From Odiellus spinosus (taxonomy: Eukaryota; Arthropoda; Arachnida; Opiliones; Phalangiidae), in NCBI GenBank assembly GCA_963920705.1, contig OY987229.1, positions 21,085,728 to 21,149,727 of the forward strand: DNA of 64,000 nt, read 5' to 3'. Shown piece after piece: positions 22,597 to 33,882 of this stretch (positions are counted from its first letter, which is position 1; each line of letters begins with the position of its first letter). The notes beneath the pieces were generated by a model. The model was given only the letters and a program-made list of their open reading frames with translations. It did no database searches and was not told the origin of the DNA. A program made the translations under genes and the position numbers.

Positions 22597-22934
22597 CAGA
22601 AGCCGATGAAACCCTCCTTTGAAGTCTATTACTCCCGGGTCTTGTCTACCCCTCTCTGTATGGGTTAGTTTCAAAAAGCGCGATTCGTACGCCTTCTAAC
22701 GGTAGATATTTTCGGAGCGGGAGTTCGTCGAGCGAATATCTCTAGTAGCCTTGGAGTTCGTCAAAAAAACGTCGTCGTTTGCGGAGAGAGAGAATTTCCA
22801 ATTTTCCGTAGACAGGGGGGTATGAAGTAGGACCCCTCCGATCTCGTAAAATTGGGAATTTTACCCGTACAGAGAGGAGCGCTATATGGAACATTAGAGT
22901 AGTAGACTTCAAAGGAGGGTTTCATCGGCTTCTG
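22597..22934 (+). mobile_element. Family A MITE, copy 5
   Basis: A 338-bp copy with intact ends. The flanks (ATTTTAT before, GTCATAT after) show no duplication, so the site may have rearranged or recombined with another copy. Confidence 0.93.
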
Positions 22935-23561
22935 GTCATATTTAAATATAGAAAATTATATGTAGAGAGTCCTGGAGCACATGGTCCAATGAGTTCAATT
23001 TCATCGACATATTGAGCCACAATGAGTATTTCCACCATTTTTACTATAAAATTCATTCCATTTTGGTACAATAACAAATACCATCAGTACTACGATACGT
23101 ATAAATGCATAAACCCTATAGAAACACTATAATAACGGGACTTCTATTTATTATTATATACATAATAGACTATTCAATGCGCTTAAATTTCGGTAGACGG
23201 CAACGCCTGCTGGGGCCTTTTTCAATTTTATTTTTTATTTTATTTACGCGCGGGGGTCGAAGAAGGTGGTCAAATTCCATCTCACTTTATGGCGAAGGGA
23301 AAAAAAACTTAGTTATCTAATATTGTTAGTAAAATAAATATTTTAGTCTATGATTAATGATTTCTTTCTTACCCATTTGTAACTCATTAGTTTCAAAATG
23401 TTGCAATTTTCCAAGCAGTAAGAATTACTTTTGAAACGTATGATAAATTATTTTGATTTTGGGCCTTGATATTTTTTGTTAAAGTACGCGTATAAAATGG
23501 TGAAATATTATTAATCAGTTGTCTAGAATGTGCCACGCCAAACAGTTAAGATCATAACGAG
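22935..23561. other. AT-rich non-coding stretch
   Basis: No gene or repeat recognised; the frame at 23105-23320 is low complexity. Confidence 0.3.
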
Positions 23562-23568
23562 GTTAAAT

Positions 23569-23986
23569 CAGAGGTATATAATAACACCCTTCGGGGGGAA
23601 GTATGAAAGCCCCTATACTACCAATGCTAAAAATCACGAACAACAAGAGCCCGCTGCTGACTATCTAGGCCACTAGCTCGCGCTGGACTTCTCAATGTCG
23701 CTACTCTAGTAAATGGTCTTTGTATAAACAAGACGGCTCGATTTGTGTTTAGAACTTCCTGTCTCAGGAGTCAGGCTGTCTGTTAAAATGGAGTCGAAGG
23801 TTGACTTCAGCTCGCGAGTTCCGGAAGTGTGCGTAGGGAAAATTTAGCGAGGTTCAAAATGGTGTAACTATTTTTTGGGAGCAAAGCGGTGTGTCGATCC
23901 GCCGCGATTTACGCCGGGCACTTGTTGTTCGTCGATTTTGCCTACCTTTCATACTTCCCCCCGAAGGGGGTTATTATATACCTCTG
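23569..23986 (+). mobile_element. Family E inverted-repeat element
   Basis: A 418-bp element with about 40-bp near-perfect ends: CAGAGGTATATAATAACACC then CTTCGGGGGGAAGTATGAAAG, inverted at the right. The perfect 7-bp duplication GTTAAAT is at 23562-23568 and 23987-23993. A further inner pair is ATCACGAACAACAAG against CTTGTTGTTCGTCGAT. The inside is GC-richer than the surroundings, with no long frame. A single copy here. Confidence 0.92.
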
Positions 23987-23993
23987 GTTAAAT

Positions 23994-25052
23994 GTAATTT
24001 TTTTTAAAGGGTAAGCAATTCATATGAATTATATCAAAACTAAACTAAGCTACGGTGTGTTGTTTACTTTAATAATAATATCACATCGTCTTTAACAATT
24101 CTAGAAGTTCTAGAATTAAATTGTGGCCCAAAAATGACCCAAAATTAAACATTTTCCTTAGACAAAATGACATTTCTTTTAACCCAATATAAACCAATCT
24201 TGGAAAGGGTATAAGTTAACGCGATAAAAGCCGGTTTTCTGTTGGAAATTATACCGGTTTTAAGATAGCAAAGATACGGGTATTTATAGACGTCCAAAAA
24301 AAAAACCAAGAAACATTTCTGTGGTAAGCTCTCATTTCTAGACTGTTCGAGAAGACGTTGTAAAATAAGGAAGGTACGAGGCGGAGTGGTATCCAATATT
24401 AAATCAGATAGGAAAGAAAATAGTTCTTGCTAACCCATCTTGAACTCTCGAGATTACTTGTAATCCATAAAACCCACAAGGACGTTGCCAAGAGGCACAC
24501 AGTTCAATTAATTCCAAGACGCACGTAAACGTGGGAGCCAACTGATTATAGACGTCTGCTCGGGGTCACGTATCAAAACGGTATCTGAAGCATTTTAATG
24601 GTGCTTAAAAACCGCGGTTGAAATTTTAAAAATATCCTAGGATGCTTATATATAATTATAAATTTTATAATATTAAAAAAACCCGGATTTACTTCGATCA
24701 GGTCACTCTCTCGTAGTATTTAATACAACTCAATCCAGTTCGCCCATGTAAATTTTTTCCACAAGTTGGAGAGTTTCCTATTTGAATTCTTTTAAAATTA
24801 CTCTAAATGATGTCATGGCTCGCGATCCAAATCACCTTTTTGAATATATAAGTAAAAGCCCACAACCCGACGCGAGGGGTCTCTCTCTACTACAATAATT
24901 TTCCTACAAATAGGCTTAACCAAAAGTCTATGACTTAATCCATAAAAGTAAATAACCCCCCGTTGCTTAATATACTTTCAGCAAAGGTCCGTCAGATTCT
25001 GATTCGAGACACTCTAGCGGCCGAAATCGTGTTGTAAATAGTGAAATTTTAA
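23994..25052. other. AT-rich non-coding stretch
   Basis: No gene or repeat recognised. The minus frame at 24145-24396 is not protein-like. Confidence 0.3.
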
Positions 25053-25059
25053 GCGCCAC

Positions 25060-25396
25060 CAGAAGCCGATGAAACCCTCCTTTGAAGTCTATTACTCTCG
25101 GGTCTTGTTTACCCCTCTCTGTATGGGTTAGTTTCAAAAGGCGCGATTCGTACGCCTCCTAACGGTAGATATTTTCGGAGTGGGAGTTCGTCGAGCGAAT
25201 ATCTCTAGCAGCCTTGGAGTTCGTCAAAAAAACGTCGTCGTTTGTGGAGAGAGAGAATTTCCAATTTTGCGTAGACAGGGGGGGTATGAAGTAGGAGCCC
25301 TCCGATCTCGTAAAATTGGGAATTTTACCCATACAGAGAGGAGCGCTATGGAACATTAGAGCAGTAGACTTCAAAGGAGGGTTTCATCGGCTTCTG
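25060..25396 (+). mobile_element. Family A MITE, copy 6
   Basis: A 337-bp copy. The flanks GCGCCAC (25053-25059) and GCACCAC (25397-25403) match at six of seven bases, a decayed 7-bp duplication. Its right flank includes a family Q repeat at 25446. Confidence 0.94.
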
Positions 25397-25445
25397 GCAC
25401 CACTCTTTGGAGAAATTCCGGAATAGGGGGAAGACAATCTAGCCT

Positions 25446-25521
25446 AAATTCCATCCCTCTCTCCAGACTCAAAATATCGAGGAAGAGTCCAACTCACTCG
25501 AGCCAGACAGGGGTGATGATT
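25446..25521 (+). repeat. Family Q dispersed repeat, copy 1
   Basis: Shares CCCTCTCTCC, AAAATATCGAGGAAGAGTC and GAGCCAGACAGGGGTGATGA with 26429-26505. Both copies lie just right of a family A element. Confidence 0.65.
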
Positions 25522-26074
25522 ACCTATATATTTTTGAGGTTTCATTTTTAAGTTTATTAAGATTGCCTCAACCTCAGATAATTTAAATAATGGTAACAGC
25601 TCCACTTTAAATGTATACTTTACAACCAGTCCAGTGTAGATTGAAGTCCAGATGTTATTCTATATATTCTACATAGAACCTGTTTAACCTATTATATTCT
25701 TTCAAGATGAAAAAAAGAGATATAGGTACCTAGATCATTTTTTAGTTTTAGCTTTTTTTCTTTTAACGTATATAAAATGTGATCTTTTCATATTACTGAC
25801 CTAATGAACGTTGGTTCGCTATCTATTTTGTTTATCCCGTCAAAAAACGTTCTCTACGATACCTCACACCGGTTTTCTCGGCTCGAGACATATGTAGGAC
25901 TCTCGTAATAAATGCATTTCTTTGTTTTCTTAAAAGCTTTTATTATTCTCAAATTTGTAAAGAACGACAAAAATCTGAAATTTAGAGCTAGCCGGTTAAA
26001 AAAAAACTATCTAAGAATATATATTTATTGATACTTTTACTAATTATCATTCGATTTTAAATATTTATAGATTT
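25522..26074. other. AT-rich non-coding stretch
   Basis: No gene or repeat recognised. Confidence 0.3.
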
Positions 26075-26081
26075 ATGATAC

Positions 26082-26417
26082 CAGAAGCCGATGAAACCCT
26101 CCTTTGAAGTCTATTACTCCCGGGTCTTGTCTACCCCTCTCTGTATGGGTTATTCTCAAAAGGCGCGATTCGTACGCCTCCTAACGGTAGATGTTTTCGG
26201 AGCGGGAGTTCGTCGAGCGAATATCTCTAGCAGCCTTGGAGTTCGTCCAAAAACGTCGTCGTTTGTGGAGAGAGAGAGTTTCCAATTTTCCGTAGACAGG
26301 GGGGATGAAGTAGGACCCCTCCGATCTCGTAAAATTGTGAATTTTACCCATACAGAGAGGAGCGCTATATGGAACATTGGAGTAGTAGACTTCAAAGGAG
26401 GGTTTCATCGGCTTCTG
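26082..26417 (+). mobile_element. Family A MITE, copy 7
   Basis: A 336-bp copy. Perfect 7-bp duplication ATGATAC at 26075-26081 and 26418-26424. It starts 685 bp after copy 6 ends. Confidence 0.95.
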
Positions 26418-26428
26418 ATGATACAGAT

Positions 26429-26505
26429 AAAATTTCGTCCCTCTCTCCTGACTTAAAATATCGAGGAAGAGTCTAAATCAATTGAGCCAGACAGGGGTGA
26501 TGATT
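26429..26505 (+). repeat. Family Q dispersed repeat, copy 2
   Basis: Matches 25446-25521 over about 75 bases. It begins only 12 bases beyond family A copy 7. Confidence 0.65.
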
Positions 26506-27234
26506 TTTTGTCTATTTTTAAGTGATGTTCTAGTACGTTTAAGTTAAGGGGCGTTGTTTACTTTTATGGTATAAGTGAAAGACTTTAGTTATTACGCATG
26601 TAGACCAGCTTCGCTTTAACCTCCCACCGGTTATTCAAGTTAATCATCGTTAAATTAAGTTATTTTCACGCTTTTATTATTATTATTGACGTGACCTATA
26701 AAAAACTATCAAAATTTTAACATTCGGTTGTAAATTTTTTCTTTGAAACTAAACTTATTGAAAGTTATCATATTTTCCTTCAAAATAACTTAATGGTTTG
26801 GGGCAAAGTAGTGACTGACACGTCGATTTCTCTGTGGCGACACAACCGAGTGAACAGACACTAAGCCGAGCACATCTGCTATTTTTTTTATCATAATTGA
26901 CGGCTTTTAAAGATATGCTTCGGGACCACCGGGGGAAAACGTTTGCTTTTTAAGAGATAAAGCCCTAGTTTCAAGTTATCTAATATTTTACTTTGTATCT
27001 ATATATATGCAGTTTTGGAATTTTTTAAATAATCTTAAGTATATATATAATATAAGAAATGAATTCTCTAAATTCGACTGGGCCAGCTGGAATTAGGAAA
27101 TATTTAATTCTACGAGTTTTAAAAATATATTTTATTTTTAAAGCTTACCTATTGGGTAAAAAAATTTAACAACGGCATGATACGTCATCACTATAGTTCC
27201 GTAACCCTTCGAAACTCACCCTGACATATTTGAC
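26506..27234. other. AT-rich non-coding stretch
   Basis: No gene or repeat recognised. Confidence 0.3.
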
Positions 27235-27745
27235 CCTCTTTGATAGTTGAATATTTATTTTTACTGTCGATGTAAATTTTGTTCTATGACATATCAGAAG
27301 CCGATGAAACCCTCCTTTGAAGTCTACTACTCTAATGTTCCATATAGCGCTCCTCTCTGTATGGATAAAATTCCCAATTTTACGAGATCGGAGGGGTCCT
27401 ACTTCATACCCCCCTGTCTACGGAAAATTGGAAATTCTCTCTCTCCACAAACGACGACGTTTTTTTTTGACGAACTCCAAGGCTGCTAGAGATATTCGCT
27501 CGACGAACTCCCGCTCCGAAAATATCTACCGTTAGGAGGCGTACGAATCGCGCTTTTTGAGACTAACCCATACAGAGAGGGGTAAACAAGACCCGGGAGT
27601 AATAGACTTCAAAGGAGGGTTTCATCGGCTTCTGGACATATGTATATATATTTTGAATCGTTTTTCAACGATCTTTCCGTAAATGTTACTCAATTTCCAT
27701 TTGGACTTCATGAAATATAAGTGACAGCCTCACTTTAAATGCATT
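27235..27745 (+). repeat. Family H dispersed repeat split by family A copy 8
   Basis: The left piece has TATTTTTACTGTCGATG and TTGTTCTATGACATAT; the right piece resumes GACATATGTATATATATTTT, GAATCGTTTTTCAACGAT, TGTTACTCAATTTCCATTTG and ends GTGACAGCCTCACTTTAAAT. Removing the A copy and one GACATAT restores the continuous order seen at 13700-13835. Confidence 0.85.
27295..27634 (-). mobile_element. Family A MITE, copy 8, nested in family H
   Basis: A 340-bp minus-orientation copy. Perfect 7-bp duplication GACATAT at 27288-27294 and 27635-27641. The uninterrupted H copy at 13545 carries a single GACATAT at the same place, so it acts as an empty site and independently confirms the element's exact ends. 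Confidence 0.97.
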
Positions 27746-28133
27746 AGAAAAGACGCATACTCCCATGGCAAACCCTTTAGGCACAAATTAGCATAATCCA
27801 ATTTTTTTTTTTTTTCTTTCATTTATTGAGATTAAAAATATTTTTCCGCATTGAAGAAAGCTTTTTTCTAGGTCTATGTTATTACTTTTAATTCATTTTA
27901 GGCTTTCTTTTCTTATATTACGATTACTATCGCTTAAATGTCTTGGCCTTGGAAAGCTTCATAATGAGCGCGTCACAGTTCGAGGATGAGTTAATCCCCA
28001 TCAACCAGGAAAAACAGAGACATTTTTTACTTTTTAAATATGCCAAAAGCAATTTTTGGAATTTAAAGGGTTTGTGTATGCTTAGTACTATATTTTCTAA
28101 AAGGTATATTTCAGCAAAAGCCTCTATTATATT

Positions 28134-28449
28134 CAAGAATCCATTCAGGTTTCATAAGAATATGTGAGCATAGCTTTAGCCTCTGGTACCATCTTCCCAA
28201 ACTTTGTAACAAAAGTTCGTCCGCAATTTTCGAAACATTTGTTCGCTTAGAACTTTTTTCGGTCGGCTCCATTTTTATTACCCAAAATATTATGTCAAGG
28301 TCGTTAGTGGCGCGGGTTAATAATAGATGGCAGGAGCGATTTACTTGAAAAATCGATTCGAAGCAGACGAAATTTTGCTACAAAGTTTGGGAGGATGGTT
28401 ATTGAATCGCGGCCCTCCCATATTCTTATGGAACCTGAATGGATTCTTG
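28134..28449 (-). mobile_element. Family I inverted-repeat element, copy 2
   Basis: A 316-bp copy with CAAGAATCCATTCAGG ends, reversed relative to copy 1 (its interior is the complement of 21315-21631). Flanks TTATATT and TTATATG agree at six of seven bases. Inner motifs TCCCAAACTTTGTAACAAAA and GGCGCGGGTTAATAAT match copy 1. Confidence 0.9.
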
Positions 28450-28871
28450 TTATATGTTAATTCAGCTCGTACACTTTTAAAACTCCACATTCAAAATTTT
28501 ATATCTTCATCTGCACTGTCTCTTATTTTTAATGATACAGACATAATGTTCTTCGCTCTAATTATTCACGTTATTATTATATTTCGAGGGGTAAGTTTAA
28601 AGGAAATGCGTGGTAGGTACACAATTGACAATTCAAAATATAAAACGTCATCCGCCTACGAAACGTAGCATCAGTGACTCGATCTTGACTTCGATAATGG
28701 ATCTTTCGAGTCGATAAAATTTGAGGGTTTTGAACATTACGTTCGAAAACGGGAGGTTTCTTCGGGGTTTCTCTCTCTATCTCTCTCTTATAGCTTCTTA
28801 CGTAACTCTAATAATATTAAGATCAAAAGCACGTAAGTCATTTTCGTCCGTATTCTAGGATAAAAAATATC
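28450..28871. other. AT-rich non-coding stretch
   Basis: CT-rich microsatellite-like run at 28770-28792; no gene recognised. Confidence 0.3.
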
Positions 28872-29315
28872 AGGGTTCGTACACGACCTGGAAAAGTCAG
28901 GGAATTTGGAAAGTGGCCCCAAAGGTCAGGGAAAAGTCGGGGAATTTGGAAATTGGCCCCAAAGGTCAGGGAAAAGTCAAGATATTTGAAAATTGCTAAA
29001 ATAGGTCAGGGAAAAGTCAAGGAATTTGAAAATAGCCCAAATGGTTCGAGAAAATAAATATTTTGGTATGTGTCAAGGAACTGTTTGATTGGTTTAGCAG
29101 TCAGTTGTAACGTAATTATTATAAACTGAAAATATTTGCCTAAAGATTCAAATTGTTGCTCATATTCTGAGTAAACTATCAGCTGACCCCGATTGATGAA
29201 CCATGTCAAATAAAATGTGCTCGCTCGTAAGAATAAATTCATGAAAAAAATATTAAAATTGGTCAAGGAAATTATTTGGAAATGGTCTGGGAAAATCTGG
29301 AAAAGTCAGGGAAAT
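28872..29315. repeat. Family O dispersed repeat, copy 2
   Basis: Opens CAGGGTTCGTACACGACCTG and holds repeated GGAAAAGTCAGGGAATTTGG, GGCCCCAAAGGTCAGGG and GAATTTGAAAATAGCCCAAA blocks at about 40-bp spacing. A second block with GGAAAAGTCAGGGAAAT closes it near 29300. Related to 6165-6480. Confidence 0.75.
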
Positions 29316-29481
29316 GAACTTCCAAATTTTGTACAAACTCTGAATATGGTTCTTCGTGTAATGTACAGTGTACATATTAGTTTTGAATTTATTATTAGTT
29401 TTATTATACTATTAAAACGCAGTTATCAAAATTTAGATCTCTGCGTTGAGGCGTTCGAAAGAAAAAACCAGGTTGTTAGGT

Positions 29482-29565
29482 TGCATGTACTTTCACGAAA
29501 AAAACTGCGCGAAAGCGACCTAATCACGTGCCGGAGAATCAACTGTAGAGTCTACAATTCATGAT
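29482..29565 (+). repeat. Family H dispersed repeat, short copy
   Basis: GTACTTTCACGAAAAAAACT, GCGCGAAAGCGACC, TAATCACGTGCC, then CAACTGTAGAGTCTACAATT. Only the left part is present. Confidence 0.65.
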
Positions 29566-30417
29566 TCAGCCTCGATTTTTTTAAAAAAAATCTTCATTCT
29601 CCTGAGTCCAAACAAATCGAGTTATGAACTGATCGATTCAGTTTGTTTTGACAGTTTTAACGCGTTAGCCTCGATATCACGAATATAATTTTTGATAACT
29701 TTGATAGGTTACGAGTTTCACAATGCCGGATCGGTTGAGTTCTAAGGTATATATTAATCAAATAGAAAAAGACCAATTTCAAATCGGGGTTATACCAAGC
29801 TTTTAATTTCGAATTATTCCATTGATATATCGACACTTTTAAGAATATTTTGGCCCTGTTTAATTTAAAAATAAAAATTTATTGTAAGGAGAAATTGCTG
29901 TTCAATTACTTTTTGACGTAAATGGACCAGATTTAATGTTTAATTGATTGACATACTGATCCAAAGCTTAAATATTAAACATAGTATTCTTTAGTTAAGT
30001 GGTTCTGCGCGCGGTCTTTGGTCGAATCTGCTGTTGGAACCTTTTCGCAATTTTGAATATCTGATCCAGTATTTCGGGTTGTATTTTTTCATCGCTCGAA
30101 AAGAAGCCTTCAACGTAATTTTGAAAGGAAGTTCAGCCTGGGTTTTCAATGTTAGAAGGGGGGCGGAGGGCGGTGGGTGGTGGAGCGACTGGGGCGAATC
30201 AAGGGGGAAAGTGGAGAAGGCTATTTTACGAATAGGGAAGGTAAAGTCACGTGATTTGCTCCCGCTGAGACGCTACTTAGGATTTTAAGAGTAATTCTCT
30301 AGTACCAATTTTAACAAGACGTTCGGACTTGTCTTTATTAATGTTTCAACCACGCATTGAAACTAAAAAAATGTAGGATCAAAATTAGCTCATCTAAGAC
30401 AATAGAACTTTAGAAGA
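29566..30417. other. AT-rich non-coding stretch
   Basis: A G-rich patch with GGGGGCGGAGGGCGGTGGG lies near 30158-30180. No gene recognised. Confidence 0.3.
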
Positions 30418-30985
30418 CTCGGGGAATCTTGACCACTGTTCAAACTGGGTATGTTCCGTTCGCTGCAAAGGCTTAGACACCTTTGAAGACAGAGAAAATG
30501 TTACAAAGGACGCCATTGCCCTTTGGACCAATAGGCATTCACCTAATTAGGATAGTCTGTAAAATGTTATAGTATTTTTGTTCGCTGCAAAGGCTTAGAT
30601 ACCTTTGCCGACAGAGCAAATGTTTGACGCGTAACAAAGGACGCCATTGTCCTTTGGGCTAATAAACAGTCACCGAATTAGGATAGTCTGTAAAATGTTA
30701 TAGCATTTTTGTTTCTCGGGAATCTTAACCACTGTTCAAAGTGGGCATGTTCGTTCGCTGCAAAGGCTTAGATACCATTGACAACAGAGCAAATGTTTGA
30801 CTCGAGCAGCATGACGTTATTAAGGACGCCATTTCCCTTTTAGCCAATAGGCAGTCAATGAATTAGTTTATTCTGTAAAATGTTATAGCATTTTTGTTTC
30901 TCTGGGAATCTTGACCACAGTTCGTTCGCTGCAAGAGCTAGATACCTCAGAGCAAATGGGATTGCGTGACGTCATAGTCACGAGG
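30418..30985. repeat. Degenerate tandem repeat of about 120-170 bp
   Basis: GTTCGCTGCAAAGGCTTAGA recurs at about 30458, 30580 and 30752, with a shorter form near 30922. Each is followed by GACAGAGCAAATG, GGACGCCATT, CCAATAGGCAGTCA and GTCTGTAAAATGTTATAGCA. The motif CTCGGGAATCTTGACCACTG opens three units. Unit length differs by internal deletions. Confidence 0.85.
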
Positions 30986-31339
30986 TTCTAAAAATTCATA
31001 AAAAACATTTCTTCTACACTCCGCGAATAGTTTCATCGTAGTATATTCGATAAATTAATCCGGGGAGAGTCTAAAAATTTACCTTTCGGCCCCTTTTCGC
31101 GCGATTCGAATTTCGACCCCCCTTTTCTTTTCTGGAAAGAAAAAAAAAAAAACGGACCGTAAGAAAATTTCGGCCCGATTTCAGAATTTGAACCCGGCGA
31201 GACTTGTCGAGAGTCGCTCGTTTTCTCAGCTCCGTGTAAAAAATAGTAGACTGACGATAAATCGAGTAAGAACACGCGGGATAGAGCGAGAAGAAATAAA
31301 AAAATAAATAAATAAAAGCATTTTGGTATCCAGCTATTT

Positions 31340-31700
31340 CCAGGAGGGCGGTCTTCTTCCACTATTATTTTCTTAGCGGGCAGTCGCTGGACCCGTCGTA
31401 ATTGCCGGAGGTGGACGCCCCCACTAGCGCTGATGAGTGTTTATCGCGACGTCGGTGGTACCGGGCTCGTGACAACGAATAATTTCACACTTTGAGCCGT
31501 GGAAAAAAAAACTACTTCGCTGTTTTTGGGAACAATTTTTGGATGAAAATGTATACCCAGGGATTTCGTGAGAACTGGCGAAAGACGCGTTGTTAAAAGT
31601 GATCTATTTAAGCATCAGTTAAAAAAGAATATTATCTTTGGCTCGTATCTTTTGAACGATTCGTGAGAAGACGGACTACTTGGAGAAAGGATTAGAATCA
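31340..31700 (+). promoter_or_regulatory. CpG-richer promoter or 5' UTR-like stretch
   Basis: The composition rises in GC and CpG around 31375-31470 (GGACCCGTCGTAATTGCCGG and neighbours). A donor-like CAGGTTAGA lies at 31699-31707. No coding start is convincing; the ATG at 31543 opens only 17 codons. This could be a non-coding first exon. Confidence 0.2.
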
Positions 31701-31707
31701 GGTTAGA

Positions 31708-32984
31708 AACGCTATATTCTCAACATTTTTCGCTTTTATATTTAAAGACTTCGTGTAATAGCCTCCCAGTTGGTACATGGTATATCTGTCCTCATACATC
31801 AAACCTAGTTTGTGTACTTGTCCCTCGAAGGACAGTTGGTCTGAATCTAGTCGGGCACTTAGTAGATTCAACACTACATGGGAATTAGGGACAATTGGTT
31901 GATGAAGGAGTTGGTCTGTTACTGATTTTTAGAAGTGAGGCACGTTGGTCGGTTACACTTTTTATCAGTTTCAATGGAAGTGAGACCCCGCGACTGGTCT
32001 GTTTCTTGAGACAGAAGCGAGACTACGCTGTTGGCCTGTTTCTTTAGCAAATTTAGTTGTTATTTGGCTCCATTGTAGAATGGTTCGTGTGGACTTGAAT
32101 GTTTTTTTGGGTGCTCACCATTTAACTAAGAAAGATGCTATTTTAGCGATAAGCAATAAGATTTTTTTAACTCTTAAAAGCGAGATAGATAATCTGGGAT
32201 TGAGGTAAAAAAAATGTTTCGATTAAAATCTAAAAATTCCCTCTTGTTCCAAGAAATGGTATTACGTTTGGGTGGGGATATTTAAGCTTTTTACTCAGTT
32301 TTACTTTTAAAGGTTAACTACATGTTAAGTTTGAATAGTTTTATATAAAATACGAAAGATGGGGCTTTCTGGATTCAGTACTTTTACTAGAAGGACGGCG
32401 CGAAAGCGAGCTATACTAAAATAAAGCAGGCGATCATGAATCATGAAATTTGATATTAATTTGTTTTTATCGTAAGATTGTCGTCAATTTATCGTGTGAT
32501 TACGTTTATTCATAAAACTGATCTTAATACTGTCTTACCAACAAAAAAATGATTTATTTACCATGGGCGCATGCCAAGCTCAAAAAGGTCAAAATTTTTC
32601 TTAAAATCAATTACCGGTTTTGACATTGAGTGTTTTCTAAAGATGTCTTTAAAAAACTTGTTTCGGAACAGGACATAAATCAAAAATGAACGAACATGGG
32701 AGAGCTTAGCTTCTATCGATAGATTTTGATGCGAGGGCCATTAATTTTTTCTCTCTCTCTATCTCTCTTTTCAACTAAATGAAACTATTCTTCATAAAAT
32801 ATGGAGCTTTTGTACAAAATTCAATGAACATTACTTTCACCCACGATTCAAGTAGTGATTTGAAAATTATACGCTTTTCAATAAATTTGGATTCGCCTAT
32901 TTTGTCTCTAGATAATAATTTTCGCGTTTTTTTTTAATATTTATAAAAATATATTCGAAATTTTACACCTTTGGGGTTGACGCG
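31708..32984. other. AT-rich non-coding stretch
   Basis: A weak family H fragment (AGTACTTTTACTAGAAGGAC, GGCGCGAAAGCGAG) lies at 32378-32412. The part from 31780 to 32080 repeats TTGGTCTGTTACTG/TGGTCTGTTTCTTGAG-like words at irregular spacing. No gene seen. Confidence 0.35.
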
Positions 32985-33250
32985 TTTTTAAAGTGAAGCT
33001 CTCAAATGGAAATTGAGCAACATTTTCGGGTTGATCGTTAAAAAACGATTCAAAATATATATACATATGTCATAGAATAAAATTACAGCGACAGTAAAAA
33101 TACATATTTTATAATCGCCATTTTTGAAAATTTTAAAATAATTTCCCGCAATACTACGTCATCGTACTATGATCACATGATTTCGATATTGTAGAGCCTA
33201 CAGCTAATTCTCGTGCACGTGATAAGGTACTTAAATGACAGCCAGACTTT
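32985..33250 (-). repeat. Family H dispersed repeat, long minus-strand copy
   Basis: Runs in the reverse order to 13545: AAATGGAAATTGAGCAACAT, ATCGTTAAAAAACGATTC, ATATACATATGTCATAGAAT, ATTACAGCGACAGTAAAAAT, ATTGTAGAGCCTACAG, GTGCACGTGATAAGG. It ends TGACAGCCAGACTTTA. Confidence 0.8.
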
Positions 33251-33819
33251 AGTTAAAAATAGGAAATTTTCATGAACATCAATCTCGAGATCTATTCGTT
33301 TTAATTTTAAAATATAAACTAAGGGTACGCTTTTTCAATCAAGATTTATTTTTGGCCATATCTAAGCGGATATCTACTTGAACTGGCTAATTTTGGTTTA
33401 ATTGGTCAAAATTTGAGGCTCTCATTTAGCTTGTAGTGGAATCTGTTGTTAACCATAGTATTTATAGAGCGCATCTCTTTTAATTACCTTCTGGTTCCAC
33501 CGTAAACCAACTACATGGAATTTTGCACGGCAGATGGTTTTGGACAAAGATTTAAAATAAAAAAAATCTAATTGCAAAGCATTTTTATTTTTGTTACCAT
33601 TAGCATCCTTATTTTTCACCGTAACATTTTAAACTTCTTTTTAAAGGCAACATAAAAAAAAATAGAATATTAGGAAAATAAGAAGAAAAAGTTTAACTGT
33701 TTAACTTGAGTTATTCGAATTTTTCTTAATCTCGACAAGTTGTAAATTTATTTTATGTACATTGGGTTTTGTATTAAGGCTGAAAAATTCCTTATGGGGT
33801 ATAACTTATTTCTTAATTA

Positions 33820-33882
33820 AGTACTTCTACGAAAAAGACCGCGCGAAAGCGAACTGTAGGCTCTACAATAACGAAATATGAA
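33820..33882 (+). repeat. Family H dispersed repeat, short copy
   Basis: AAGTACTTCTACGAAAAAGA, CCGCGCGAAAGCGAAC, CTGTAGGCTCTACAATAACG. The CACGTG segment is deleted. Confidence 0.65.

Noticed and set aside
31033-31362. Minus-strand 109-codon frame with a hydrophobic start
   Set aside because: It starts at GTG, contains a phenylalanine run from a homopolymer, and has no recognised homologue.
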